54,969 bases of DNA from Candidatus Alcyoniella australis. GTDB lineage: Bacteria > Lernaellota > Lernaellaia > JAVCCG01 > Alcyoniellaceae. The first letter of the stretch is position 1, and each line of letters begins with the position of its first letter. This document shows positions 43,077 through 51,387 of this stretch, piece by piece. The stretch covers positions 1 to 54,969 of the forward strand of contig JAVCCG010000056.1 in NCBI GenBank assembly GCA_030765605.1, written 5' to 3'. Both the position numbers and the translations under genes were made by a program. Under the pieces are notes generated by a model, which saw only the letters and a list, made by a program, of their open reading frames with translations, had not been told where the DNA came from and did no database searches.

Positions 43077-43542
43077 CCGCCGGCCGCTGGCCCTCGATAT
43101 TGCGCTGTACCTGGCGCGGCTGGGCCTGACGCTCTATCTGCTGCGGCTGGCCGCCACAGCGGCTTTTCCTCACGATGGCGGCTAGACTGGACATCTGCTG
43201 CGGATCGGGCTGACCGCTGAGCTCGACGTGCTGCGCCTGCTGTTCTTCTCGTCCTACTACGGCCTGCGGCTGCTGCGCAGCGTGATCGCGCCGCCGTTCG
43301 TCACTGACATTGTGATTGATCCCGTGCGAGGCCGGGCCTATCTCGCGGCGCGCGAGCACGGCCTGTGGCGGCTGGACCTAAAGCGCTTGCGCGAACGTCC
43401 GCAAAGCGCGCCGGACCCGTTCTATAAGCTGCTTAATCTGCTGAGCAATCGCGCCCAGCGCCTGCTGGGCTGGCCCTCGCGCATTCCCGACGAGCTGCTG
43501 CCCCAGCCGCGGATCGAGCTTGGGGCCGATTGCCCGGGTTGA
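43077..43542 (+). pseudogene. Amber-interrupted small frame after the GH1 gene
   Basis: One plus frame reads through this gap with a single TAG at about 43186: before it comes LALDIALYLARLGLTLYLLR and FPHDGG, after it TGHLLRIGLTAELDVLRLLF and then a 104-residue stretch starting at the GTG at 43228 (SSYYGLRLLRSVIAPPFVTD and so on, with a basic Leu-rich end). Both parts look like the same hydrophobic, Arg-rich helical protein. The stop at 43540 abuts the stop of the convergent gene at 43543. It may be one gene broken by a nonsense mutation, or two short genes. No family is recognised. Confidence 0.4.
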
Positions 43543-44199
43543 TTACTTCCCGCGCCACTGCTCCATAAGATCGGGATTGGCCTTGCCATAGGTCTCGATG
43601 AATGCCTGGATTAAATCGTTCAGCGGCAGGTCGTGATAGCGGCCAATGTCGCGCACGTACTCGATGTGCGGCCTGCCATCGAGGGTCGTGGAGTGGAACA
43701 CTGCATCGCAGCTGCCGTCGAACTCCACCGGGCGGAATCCATGGCGCTGGCACATCGCACTATCGAACGCCGGCGTGGCCTTGACCCAACGCCCCTCGAG
43801 GTACAGCTCGCAGTAGCCGTGGTAGGTGAACAGGTTGGTCCCCATCAGTTCCAGCAGGTCGCCGGGCACGCAGTGGTTGAGCAGGTCCGCGAAGCACAGC
43901 CGGGTCGGGATTTTCGCGGCGCGGCAAAGCGCGGCGAGCAGCACGGCCTTCTGCACGCAGTAGCCCGAGCCGCGTTGCAGCGTGGCGCTCGCCGCATACT
44001 CCTCGGCGCAGAACATCGGAGCGAACGGGTTGTAGCGAATCGCGTCGCGCGCAAAGTAAAAAAGCCGCACTCCGCGCTCGCGTTCCGAATCAACGCCCTG
44101 GATCAGTTCCAGGGCCTTGTCGCGCACCAGCGGCGAATCGCTGTCCACGCTGGGTGTGGGACGCAGGAAAAGCTCGAGTTCACAAAGACGATCGTTCAT
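43543..44199 (-). CDS. Transglutaminase-like (papain-fold) protein
   Basis: A 218-residue soluble protein of the transglutaminase-core superfamily. The nucleophile Cys lies in RGSGYCVQKAVLLAALCRAA (about residue 80), the His in LFTYHGYCELYLEGRWVK (about 126) and the Asp in ATPAFDSAMC (about 145), in the expected order. The N-terminal LVRDKALELIQGV and the RYNPFAP segment fit the proto-transglutaminase pattern. Such bacterial proteins are often amidases or peptidases. Its ATG overlaps the stop of the upstream phosphodiesterase gene (44196-44199), giving a coupled two-gene unit. No signal peptide. Confidence 0.78.
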   Translation of the reverse strand: MNDRLCELELFLRPTPSVDSDSPLVRDKALELIQGVDSERERGVRLFYFARDAIRYNPFAPMFCAEEYAASATLQRGSGYCVQKAVLLAALCRAAKIPTRLCFADLLNHCVPGDLLELMGTNLFTYHGYCELYLEGRWVKATPAFDSAMCQRHGFRPVEFDGSCDAVFHSTTLDGRPHIEYVRDIGRYHDLPLNDLIQAFIETYGKANPDLMEQWRGK

Positions 44200-45902
44200 T
44201 GCAAATACCCCAGGGAACGCAGGCGCTCGAGCAGCTCGGGCGTCATCTGCGGCGAGTCCAGAGTGATTTCGGCCAGGCTGATCGGGTCGCGCTGCGGCGG
44301 CGAGGTCTCGTAGGTCGCAACAAAGCGCACCGGATCAACGGCCAGCGCCGCGGGCTCGAACGCCTTGCTCAGCACGCGTCCGTCGAGGTCTTGGCCCACG
44401 GGCAGGCCCAGCAGGTAGAGCACCGTGGGCGTTACGTCCACCAGGCGTGCGCCCTGGATTCGCGCTCCGGGTTTGACCTTGGGGCCGACGATCAGCATTA
44501 CGCCGTCGTCCCCGGGGTTGTGATGAGCGCAGGTGAATTCCAGTGCCACAGCGTCGCGCTGTTGCGGGGTCTGCAAGCGGCATGCAGCGCTCAACGTCGC
44601 ATCGACCGCTGGCCGCACCAGCAGGCCGCGGTCCTCCACGTTTTGGAATTCGAGCAGCGCGGATTGCTCTCCCAGGGCCGATTGCAGGTCCGTGCGCACG
44701 GCATCGATCCAGCCGGGTGCGGTTCTGCCCGCAGGCTCGATCAGCAACTGCTCGCGCACCAGCCAAGTGGTCTCGGGCCCCTCGCGCCATTTGAAGTGCG
44801 CCAGGTGTGCGGCCTGGAAGTCGTAGGAGCGTGTGGCGCGCAGCCTGCGCTGCCCGAGGCGGAACTCGAGCCCCGCGGGCTGCTGTTCGATCCGCTCGCG
44901 ATCCAGGGCCAGGGCCGCGAGGGTTCCGTGGCCGAGCCCGGCGTGCAAATGCGTGGCCTGGGGCACGCCGAAGCCGTGGTCCGAGCAGATCACTAGGTGT
45001 GCGCCGGAGGGCATACGCTGCCATAGATAGCCCAGGGCGCGGTCGATTCCGATCCAGGTTGCGCTCAGCCGGTCGGGCTGATCGAGCTGCGCCACCTGCG
45101 GATCGTCGGCGAACATTTCGGGATGCCAGCGCCGCAGCCAGCAAAGCTCGGCCTTGTGCGCGGCCACGTCGGTCTGCTGCACCAGGATTATCGAAAGGTC
45201 CATCGGTCGTCGGCCGATGATGCACGCCTTTTGAAACAGGTGCTCCAGCTCTCCGGCCTCGGGGTTGTAGCAGCCCTCGAGGCTCAGGCCCGCGGGCAGC
45301 AGTTGGTCGTCGGCCGAGCCTAGGTCGGGGATGTAACCCCAGTTGCCCGCGGCGCGCGGACGGCTGAAGTAGTAGTCGAAGACCGCGATGGTGCGCTGCC
45401 GGTCGCGCGCCATCTCCCACACTCGGCGCACGTTGATCTCCTGCGGCTCAAGGGCCATCGCGCCCCAGCTCAGCTTGTAATCCGGGGTCACTCCGTGGCG
45501 CACCGGGACTTTACCGGTGGCGATGGTGGTCCAACTGGTGGGCGAGAACGCGTGGTCGGTCTGGAGCACGCCCGCGGCCCCGGCGGCCAACAGGCGCTCG
45601 AAGTTGGGCAGCAGCCCGGCAGCCATCAACGGTTCGAGGATTCGCCAATCAGCGCCGTCCAGCCCCAGCACTACAACCCGCTGGCTGTCCGACCCAAGCT
45701 CGATCGGCTGGGTTTGAACCTGCGGTATTTGGCGCTGCGGCATCTTTGATTCGGAGGGCGCCTGCCAGCCCACGGCGTAACCGTGATCCAGCGGCTCGGG
45801 ATCAACATGACCCTGGGGCGGCAACGGTTGCGGAGCGCAGGCCGCGAGCAGCAGGCAGATCAGCGCCGTTGTCGGCAATTGCCATGCGTGGTGCATGATC
45901 AC
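44196..45902 (-). CDS. Alkaline-phosphatase-superfamily lipoprotein
   Basis: A 568-residue lipoprotein of the type I phosphodiesterase/nucleotide pyrophosphatase group. A GTG at 45902 or an ATG at 45896 can start it; the signal ends ICLLLAACAPQ with the lipidated Cys at about residue 22. VVVLGLDGADWRI gives the first metal Asp, AFSPTSWTTIATGKVPVRHG the nucleophile Ser/Thr, and LVICSDHGFGVPQ with AGLGHGTL the second metal site. A VGPKVKPGARIQGARLVDVT segment matches the family's end. Its substrate is unknown. The gene is coupled to the transglutaminase-like gene downstream. It is followed upstream by an inverted repeat copy. Confidence 0.82.
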   Translation of the reverse strand: MIMHHAWQLPTTALICLLLAACAPQPLPPQGHVDPEPLDHGYAVGWQAPSESKMPQRQIPQVQTQPIELGSDSQRVVVLGLDGADWRILEPLMAAGLLPNFERLLAAGAAGVLQTDHAFSPTSWTTIATGKVPVRHGVTPDYKLSWGAMALEPQEINVRRVWEMARDRQRTIAVFDYYFSRPRAAGNWGYIPDLGSADDQLLPAGLSLEGCYNPEAGELEHLFQKACIIGRRPMDLSIILVQQTDVAAHKAELCWLRRWHPEMFADDPQVAQLDQPDRLSATWIGIDRALGYLWQRMPSGAHLVICSDHGFGVPQATHLHAGLGHGTLAALALDRERIEQQPAGLEFRLGQRRLRATRSYDFQAAHLAHFKWREGPETTWLVREQLLIEPAGRTAPGWIDAVRTDLQSALGEQSALLEFQNVEDRGLLVRPAVDATLSAACRLQTPQQRDAVALEFTCAHHNPGDDGVMLIVGPKVKPGARIQGARLVDVTPTVLYLLGLPVGQDLDGRVLSKAFEPAALAVDPVRFVATYETSPPQRDPISLAEITLDSPQMTPELLERLRSLGYLQ

Positions 45903-45908
45903 CAGCCG

Positions 45909-46029
45909 TAGCCTGGGTGCTTCATGGGCTTCGTAGCGAGGCGTGCAAGATGCCGCAAGAACAAGGAAGACGCGGTTATTGCGAGCATATTGTGCGCCGC
46001 AGTAGAAGCCTCATGAAGCATCCAGGCTT
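45909..46029. repeat. MITE-like inverted repeat, shortened copy C
   Basis: A 121-bp relative of copy A lacking about 56 internal bases (the hairpin section). Ends are TAGCCTGGGTGCTTCATGGG and the complementary CATGAAGCATCCAGGCTTA. Where copy A has ATTATTCAT on the left and ATGAATAAT on the right, this copy has GTGCTTCAT and ATGAAGCAT, so the arms have changed together. Its right end supplies the TAA stop of the lipoprotein gene at 46028. Confidence 0.75.
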
Positions 46030-47185
46030 AGTCGCCTAACACCTGGTCGGCCAGTTGCAACATCTCTCGCATCAGCGTGACCAGCGGCTCGTCCGGCGGC
46101 GCCAGCGGCTCGGTGTAGATCGTGTCGAGCCAGGCCGCGGGATCGTCCTTATCGAGGATCCCGGCGAAGTGGTAGATATCGATACCGGCCACGCCCGCGG
46201 CCCGGGCCGCTGCCACGTCGGCCGCCAGCTGTGCGATCTCGTCGTAGCCAGTCTCGCCTGCCACGTCGACCTGGCCGATCGAGAGCGCGGCCGCGCCGTC
46301 GAAACGCTCCGCGGCCTGCGCGCCGTAGCTGTATGGGAAGGCCGGGCCGATGGTCATCCCGGCGAACTGTGAATACATCGTGGTGTAGGTGGTGAAGCCC
46401 CAGCGGTCAAAGTTGATACCGTCCACGGGCACCTCGGCCAAATCCTGGATGTCGTAATCGCCGTCGAGCATGTCGTCGAGCACAAAGGGGTAGGTCGTAA
46501 CCTGCACCAGGTAGCCGCGCTCGTGCAGCTGGTCGACCAGCGTTTGGAACTTGGCCCGGCTTTGCTCGAAGCGCGTCGCGTCGCGATTGGCCGCGATGTA
46601 CAGCAGCGCGCCCATGTAATCGCCGTCGGACAGCAGTTGCTGGAACTCGTCGATGTAGGGGTGACACAGCTCCATGTTGAGCACCACCCACTCGACGTTG
46701 TTCTCAACGCTTTCGACGTAATCCATGGTCGCCAGCACGTTGGCGATCCACTCGTCGGCGTCGCCCTCGCAGCCCCAGCTCCCCTCGTTGGAGGGCAGCA
46801 GCGGCCAGATCTTGACCGGCACGTCGAGCTCTTCGGCACGCGCCAGCAACGCGGTGGTGTTCGGCGTTTCAAGATGGTAGGTGCGCAGCGCCAGGTAGAG
46901 CGACATCTCGCGGTCGGCCAACAGCTCGAGGTTGTCCGCGGCCACGTCGTGGGCCACGTTGTCGGCCTTGACCGAGAATTCGACTTCGGGCGGACCCTCG
47001 TCGTCATCGTCATCATCGTCGGCATCATCGTCGTCATCGTCATCGGCCGTGTCGTCGTCGTCCAGATCGTCGTCGTCGTCAGCCGCTTGGTCGTCATCAT
47101 CATCGTCGCCATCGCAGGCGACCAACGTCAGACCGAGCAACAGCAGCAACGCGATCAGCAGCAATCCGGATAGATATCTATTCAT
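46028..47185 (-). CDS. Asp-rich lipoprotein with TIM-barrel-like domain
   Basis: A 385-residue lipoprotein. The signal ends LTLVACDG with the Cys at about residue 24, followed by about 40 residues that are mostly Asp in runs of four to eight, broken by QAA, L, TA and A. The rest (from about residue 65) reads like a beta/alpha barrel: MSLYLALRTYHLE, VPVKIWPLLPSNEGSW, VEWVVLNMELCHPYIDEF, YLVQVTTYPFVLDD, and AGVAGIDIYHFAGIL. The Glu in NMELC is a possible catalytic residue. GH18-like or sugar-hydrolase folds fit but no family can be named. The Asp run probably spaces or calcium-tethers the domain off the membrane. Confidence 0.6.
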   Translation of the reverse strand: MNRYLSGLLLIALLLLLGLTLVACDGDDDDDDQAADDDDDLDDDDTADDDDDDDADDDDDDDEGPPEVEFSVKADNVAHDVAADNLELLADREMSLYLALRTYHLETPNTTALLARAEELDVPVKIWPLLPSNEGSWGCEGDADEWIANVLATMDYVESVENNVEWVVLNMELCHPYIDEFQQLLSDGDYMGALLYIAANRDATRFEQSRAKFQTLVDQLHERGYLVQVTTYPFVLDDMLDGDYDIQDLAEVPVDGINFDRWGFTTYTTMYSQFAGMTIGPAFPYSYGAQAAERFDGAAALSIGQVDVAGETGYDEIAQLAADVAAARAAGVAGIDIYHFAGILDKDDPAAWLDTIYTEPLAPPDEPLVTLMREMLQLADQVLGD

Positions 47186-47498
47186 TGTAATGGCCCTTCC
47201 AAGGTGTCTACCCGCTGATTCTAAGCCGAACCCGCTTGTGGTGAAAGCGCCGGGCCCACCCGCCCGTATTATCCATTAGGCTTCTACTGCGGCGCACAAT
47301 TCATCCGCAACTACTGCGTCATCCGTGACGATCCGTCCTCGACGTACCGTAGCGGGTACGCCTGCGGATGATTGCCCCGGCTTCCTTGTATTTGCGGTGC
47401 CTTGCACGCCTCGTTGACGAACCCTCCTGAATAATGCGGGCTAGCGCGGCTTGACGCGTGGATATCCAATGATAGATTAGCGTGCCCTGGGAGGAATC
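47186..47498. other. 313-bp gap holding a full inverted-repeat copy
   Basis: The gap between the divergent lipoprotein gene and metG holds copy B of the MITE-like family (47262-47443) and little else. The remaining 55 bases before metG, with its GGGAGG ribosome site, must contain the metG promoter or the repeat itself supplies it. Confidence 0.55.
47262..47443. repeat. MITE-like inverted repeat, copy B (full length, reversed)
   Basis: A 182-bp copy in the opposite orientation to copy A. Reading the minus strand: TAGCCCGCATTATTCAGGAG, CGAGGCGTGCAAGGCACCGC, ACAAGGAAGCCGG, CGCAGGCGTACC with GCTACGGTACGTCGAGG, TTGTGCGCCGCAGTAGAAGC and a right end GATAATACGGGC. The central GTACC...GGTAC hairpin has a different loop from copy A but the same stem. 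Confidence 0.78.
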
Positions 47499-49514
47499 AT
47501 GACGCGACGCATCCTGGTGACCGCGGCGTTACCCTACGCCAACGGCTCGATCCATCTGGGCCACCTAGTGGAATACATCTATACCGATATCTGGGTGCGC
47601 TATCTGAAGATGCGCGGCCACGACGCGATCTACATCTGTGCAGACGATACCCACGGCACGCCGATCGAGATCAGCGCGCGCAAGCAGGGGATCCGGCCCG
47701 AGGAGCTGATCGAGCGCATGCACGCCGAGCATGAGCGCGACTTTGCCGACTTCCAGATCGAGTTCGACTTCTTCGGCTCGACCCACTGCGACGAGAACCG
47801 GCGCTGGGCCGAGCGGATTTTTCTCGCGGCCCGCGACGACGGACACATCGAACGCCGCGAGATCGAGCAGAACTACTGCCCCAAAGACGAGCTGTTCCTG
47901 CCCGATCGTTTCCTGCGTGGCACCTGCCCCAAGTGCGCAGCGACGGACCAGTACGGCGACGTGTGCGAGGTCTGCGGCTCGACATACCAAAGCAGCGAGC
48001 TGCTTGAACCGCACTGCGCGCTGTGCGGCACCGTGCCCGAGCGCCGCAAGAGCGAGCATCTGTTCTTCAGGCTTTCGGACTTCGGCGATTTCCTCAAGCA
48101 GTGGACCTCGGCCCAGGGTCATTTGCAGCCGAAGATCGCCAACTCGGTCCAGGGCTGGATCGAGGACGGACTGCGCGACTGGGACATCACCCGCGACGGA
48201 CCGTACTTCGGCTTTCCGATTCCCGGCGAGGAAAACAAATATTTCTATGTCTGGCTCGATGCGCCGATCGGCTACATTTCCAACACCGAGCGCTGGTGCG
48301 CGCAAAACGGCCGCGACGTCGCCGATTACTGGGAGCGGCCGGGCACCGAGATCTACCACATCATCGGCAAGGACATCGTCTATTTCCACGTGCTGTTCTG
48401 GCCGGCGATGCTGCAGGCCGCGGGCCTGAACCTGCCCGACGCAGTCCAGGCCCACGGCTTCCTGCGCATCGGGGGGACCAAGATGAGCAAGTCGCGCGGC
48501 ACGTTCATCAACGCGCGGACCTTCCTCGACCAGATGGATCCCCAGGCGTTGCGCTACTACTACGCGAGCAAGCTCGACAACGGAGCGGACGACCTCGACC
48601 TGTCGTTCACCGACTTCGTCAACCGCGTCAACGCCGAGCTGGTCAACAAGATTTCCAACCTGGCCAGCCGCTCGATCTCGTTTCTGAACAAGCGACTGGA
48701 TTCGCGGCTGGGCAAGATCGACCCCGCTGCCGCCGAGATGATATCCGAGGCCGAGGCCGCGATGGAGCGCATCGCCGAGCACTACGAGCAGCGCAACGTG
48801 GCCGCCGCAATCGAGATCGTCAATCAGCTCGCCGAGCGCGGCAACGTCTATTTGCAGAACGCCGAGCCCTGGAAGCTGATCAAGGACGATCCCGAGGCCG
48901 CGCGCAACGTGTGCACCGCCGCGGTCAACCTCTCGAAGATCATCACCGTGGCGCTCAAACCCGCGCTTCCCAAGTTCGCCGCGGACATTGAGCGCATCCT
49001 GGGAATCGATCCGCTAACCTGGAACGACGCCCGGGCCGACTTGGTCGACCGCGAGATCAACGAGTTTCAGCACCTGGTCGATCGCATCGAGCAGAAACAG
49101 ATCGACGCGATGGTGGAGGCAAGCAAGGTGGAGCAGCAGCCCGTGGAACAGTTCGACTACGAAGTGCCGCAGATCGCCGACGAGATCGCATACGACGATT
49201 TCCTCAAGCTCGATCTGCGCGTGGCCCAGGTAATCAAGGCCACGATGGTCGAGGGTGCGGATAAGCTGATCCGCCTACAGATTAGTCTGGGACCGCTGGG
49301 CGAGCGCACGGTGTTCGCCGGCATGCGCAAGGCAGTGGACGACCCGGCCGTGCTTGATGGGCGCAAGGTGATCTGCGTGGCCAACCTCGCGCCGCGCAAG
49401 ATGCGCTTCGGACTGTCCGAGGGGATGGTGCTGGCCAGCACCGACGGCAAGGACGGCAACCTCAACTTCCTTTGGGCCGATCAGAGCGCCCAGCCGGGCG
49501 AAAAGGTCTCCTGA
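47499..49514 (+). CDS. metG: Methionyl-tRNA synthetase
   Basis: A 671-residue class I synthetase charging tRNA-Met. GGGAGG precedes the ATG. The HIGH motif is present as SIHLGH (about 17-22), the KMSKS motif as TKMSKSRGTF (about 327-336). A zinc knuckle with paired CPKC and CEVC plus a second CALC segment (about 145-180) identifies the MetG1 type with two metal-binding knots. The C-terminal 110 residues (DFLKLDLRVAQVIKATMVEG onwards) are the EMAP/Trbp111-like tRNA-binding dimerisation domain. Length fits the E. coli type. It is monocistronic between repeat-rich gaps. Confidence 0.96.
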   Translation: MTRRILVTAALPYANGSIHLGHLVEYIYTDIWVRYLKMRGHDAIYICADDTHGTPIEISARKQGIRPEELIERMHAEHERDFADFQIEFDFFGSTHCDENRRWAERIFLAARDDGHIERREIEQNYCPKDELFLPDRFLRGTCPKCAATDQYGDVCEVCGSTYQSSELLEPHCALCGTVPERRKSEHLFFRLSDFGDFLKQWTSAQGHLQPKIANSVQGWIEDGLRDWDITRDGPYFGFPIPGEENKYFYVWLDAPIGYISNTERWCAQNGRDVADYWERPGTEIYHIIGKDIVYFHVLFWPAMLQAAGLNLPDAVQAHGFLRIGGTKMSKSRGTFINARTFLDQMDPQALRYYYASKLDNGADDLDLSFTDFVNRVNAELVNKISNLASRSISFLNKRLDSRLGKIDPAAAEMISEAEAAMERIAEHYEQRNVAAAIEIVNQLAERGNVYLQNAEPWKLIKDDPEAARNVCTAAVNLSKIITVALKPALPKFAADIERILGIDPLTWNDARADLVDREINEFQHLVDRIEQKQIDAMVEASKVEQQPVEQFDYEVPQIADEIAYDDFLKLDLRVAQVIKATMVEGADKLIRLQISLGPLGERTVFAGMRKAVDDPAVLDGRKVICVANLAPRKMRFGLSEGMVLASTDGKDGNLNFLWADQSAQPGEKVS

Positions 49515-49744
49515 GGGCACCTTTGAGGCGGCTTAGAGCCGCAGCAAAACTCGCGCAGTTCGCTGGTTTTAATGCAACGACCCGCCCCGCGCCGGCACCT
49601 TCGAGGTGCCACAAAACTCGCGTAGTTCGCTGGACGTAGTGCCACGACCCACCCTGCGCCCGGCTTTGAGCCGGGGGCAAGGCTCGCGGGCGGACAAGGG
49701 ACGGAATGCCACGATCCGCCCCGCGATTTACTAAATAGCCGGAT
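49515..49744. repeat. Intergenic palindromic repeat block
   Basis: It holds, in order, a GGGCACCTTTGAGG fragment, a GCGGCTTAGAGCCGC hairpin just after metG, two direct copies of AAAACTCGCG followed by AGTTCGCTGG (49547 and 49613), a GGCACCTTCGAGGTGCC hairpin (49594-49610), a CCCGGCTTTGAGCCGGG hairpin (49659-49675) and the GGCAAGGCTCG tail with AATGCCACGATCCGCCCCGC. No gene is visible. Confidence 0.65.
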
Positions 49745-49781
49745 AAAAAAACGGCCGGGAGCCTGTGCCCCCAGCCGTTTG
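49745..49781 (-). terminator. Intrinsic terminator of the OMP-lipoprotein pair
   Basis: On the minus strand, 15 bases after the stop of the TPR lipoprotein gene, AAACGGCTGGGGGC and GCTCCCGGCCGTTT pair around ACAG and are followed by a run of seven T. This is the clearest rho-independent terminator in the window. Confidence 0.85.
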
Positions 49782-49794
49782 TCGATTGCGTAGA

Positions 49795-51387
49795 TTACTC
49801 TACGGGAGCCGACTTGAGGTCGAGCTCGCCGCCGAAGAACATGCTGCCGATCAGCTTGAGGTCTTCGACCAGGTTCAGCGCGAAATCGCGGAAGTCGTAG
49901 ACGTTGGGGTCGGTGAAGAAGTGCGAGAAGTCGACCAAGTCGTTGTTGGTGTATCCGTCGCCGAAGATCAGGCGGCAGATCAGGTCGACGTACCACAGGT
50001 TGTAGGAGTCCAGCACGTTGCGGAACAACGAGACGTCGAACGGGTAGTCCGTGCCATAGACCAGGTTGAGTTCCATCCCCTCGCACATCGCCGCGATCTG
50101 TTCGGCCTGGATGCGGTTGATGGTGATCCCCAGCCCCTTGAACTCGACGTACTCCTCCGGGTCCCAGATGCCGTTGTTGTTCGTGTCGCCGTAGCCCATC
50201 GCCTTGCCGGTCTGGCGTTCGGGGTCGATCATCAGGTAGTCCAGGTAGCGGCCGAAATCGCCGAACGCGTAGCCCAGTTCGGGGCCCGAGGCCTTGATCA
50301 GCTCCAGCGACTTCTCGTCGTCGTAGGCGATCAGCGCGTTGGGGAAGATCGGATCGTAGAGCATGTTCTCGACCGCGGTGGTGAGCCCCCAGTACATCTC
50401 CTCGAAGCCCTCGGCCTCGCGTACGTTGAGGTCGAAGGTCACGGTGTTGATGTCCAGGTTGGTCGAGGTGGCGCAGAACAGGAACCAGTTGAAGAAATGC
50501 GCCATCGCCCGGGAGAAGTATAGCTCGGGCACGCCGAAGCGGCCGGGAAGTTCCCACTTGACTGCCGGGTCGTGAAATTCGAGCCAGAAATTCTTGAGGA
50601 AGAGCTGCTGCTCGGGATGCTCAAGCAGGACGTCCGAATACTTTAAAATTTCGGGCGGCATTTTGGTGCCCAGCTCGCGGAACAGCACCTGGAAGCCGAC
50701 GATCGTATGCTCAAAGCAGGTGCGGTCTTTGCGGTTGCATTCCCCGAGGTGCTTGGTGAAGCAGCGGCTATGGTGCTCGACGTACATTCTGGGGCAGCGC
50801 TCGATGAACTCCTGCTTGTCGTAGGTGATCGGCGGGTTGAAGTTGCCGCACATCTCCAGGGTGCCGGCAATCGCCTCGCAGTCCTCGGGCTGGGTGTTGA
50901 GGATCCATTCGATGGCGTCGTGGCGCACGGCGTCGCAGTCATCGGAGGCTGTGATGTCGGCGAACATCATCGGCTGCAGACCCCAGGGGCAGTCTTGCAT
51001 GCAGGTCTCTTCGGATGAGCGGATCTCGTCGAGCAGATTGCACTCGGTCAGCCGCTCGCAGGCCTCGACGCACTCCTGGCTCGTGGGCTCGTAGATGTAG
51101 ACGCCGGCCAGCAGGTCGACCAGGCCGTCGAGGTTGGACACGATGCGGTCCATGGTGGAGACGGTCACGCCCCACATCGCCTCAAGGTTGTCCGGATCGA
51201 TCTGCAGCGCGTCTTTGTAGAAGTTATAGGCGGTCGAGCCGTTGCCTTCCTGCAGGGCCAGCCGGCCCTCGGAGAGCAACTTCTGCAGCGACCATTGTTC
51301 GGGCGGCTCGCCTTGGCATGACCAGGCGATGAATGCCGTAGCAATCAGGGCGACAATCGCGACGATAACAAGCTTACGCCGTCTCAT
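49795..51387 (-). CDS. TPR-containing Cys-rich lipoprotein
   Basis: A 530-residue lipoprotein with an excellent AAAGGAGGTGA site before the ATG, which overlaps the stop of the upstream OMP gene by four bases. The signal ends in FIAWSCQGE, with the lipidated Cys at about residue 24. Residues 32-70 are a TPR pair (LLSEGRLALQEGNGSTAYNFY, DALQIDPDNLEAMW). Residues 100-230 contain about 14 Cys arranged in CVEAC, CMQDC and CFTKHLGEC segments, which may form disulfides. The rest is helical with an EF-hand-like GDTNNNGIWDPEEY at about 405 that could bind calcium. Function unknown; with its operon partner it probably forms an envelope complex. Confidence 0.65.
   Translation of the reverse strand: MRRRKLVIVAIVALIATAFIAWSCQGEPPEQWSLQKLLSEGRLALQEGNGSTAYNFYKDALQIDPDNLEAMWGVTVSTMDRIVSNLDGLVDLLAGVYIYEPTSQECVEACERLTECNLLDEIRSSEETCMQDCPWGLQPMMFADITASDDCDAVRHDAIEWILNTQPEDCEAIAGTLEMCGNFNPPITYDKQEFIERCPRMYVEHHSRCFTKHLGECNRKDRTCFEHTIVGFQVLFRELGTKMPPEILKYSDVLLEHPEQQLFLKNFWLEFHDPAVKWELPGRFGVPELYFSRAMAHFFNWFLFCATSTNLDINTVTFDLNVREAEGFEEMYWGLTTAVENMLYDPIFPNALIAYDDEKSLELIKASGPELGYAFGDFGRYLDYLMIDPERQTGKAMGYGDTNNNGIWDPEEYVEFKGLGITINRIQAEQIAAMCEGMELNLVYGTDYPFDVSLFRNVLDSYNLWYVDLICRLIFGDGYTNNDLVDFSHFFTDPNVYDFRDFALNLVEDLKLIGSMFFGGELDLKSAPVE

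Noticed and set aside
46980-47120. The Asp-coding runs considered as a sequencing or assembly slippage artefact
   Set aside because: The frame stays open on both sides, the codons alternate GAC and GAT, and a similar run occurs independently in the lipoprotein at 24033.
47565-48782. A 405-residue minus frame opposite metG
   Set aside because: It lies wholly inside an unmistakable methionyl-tRNA synthetase gene and shows only shadow composition.
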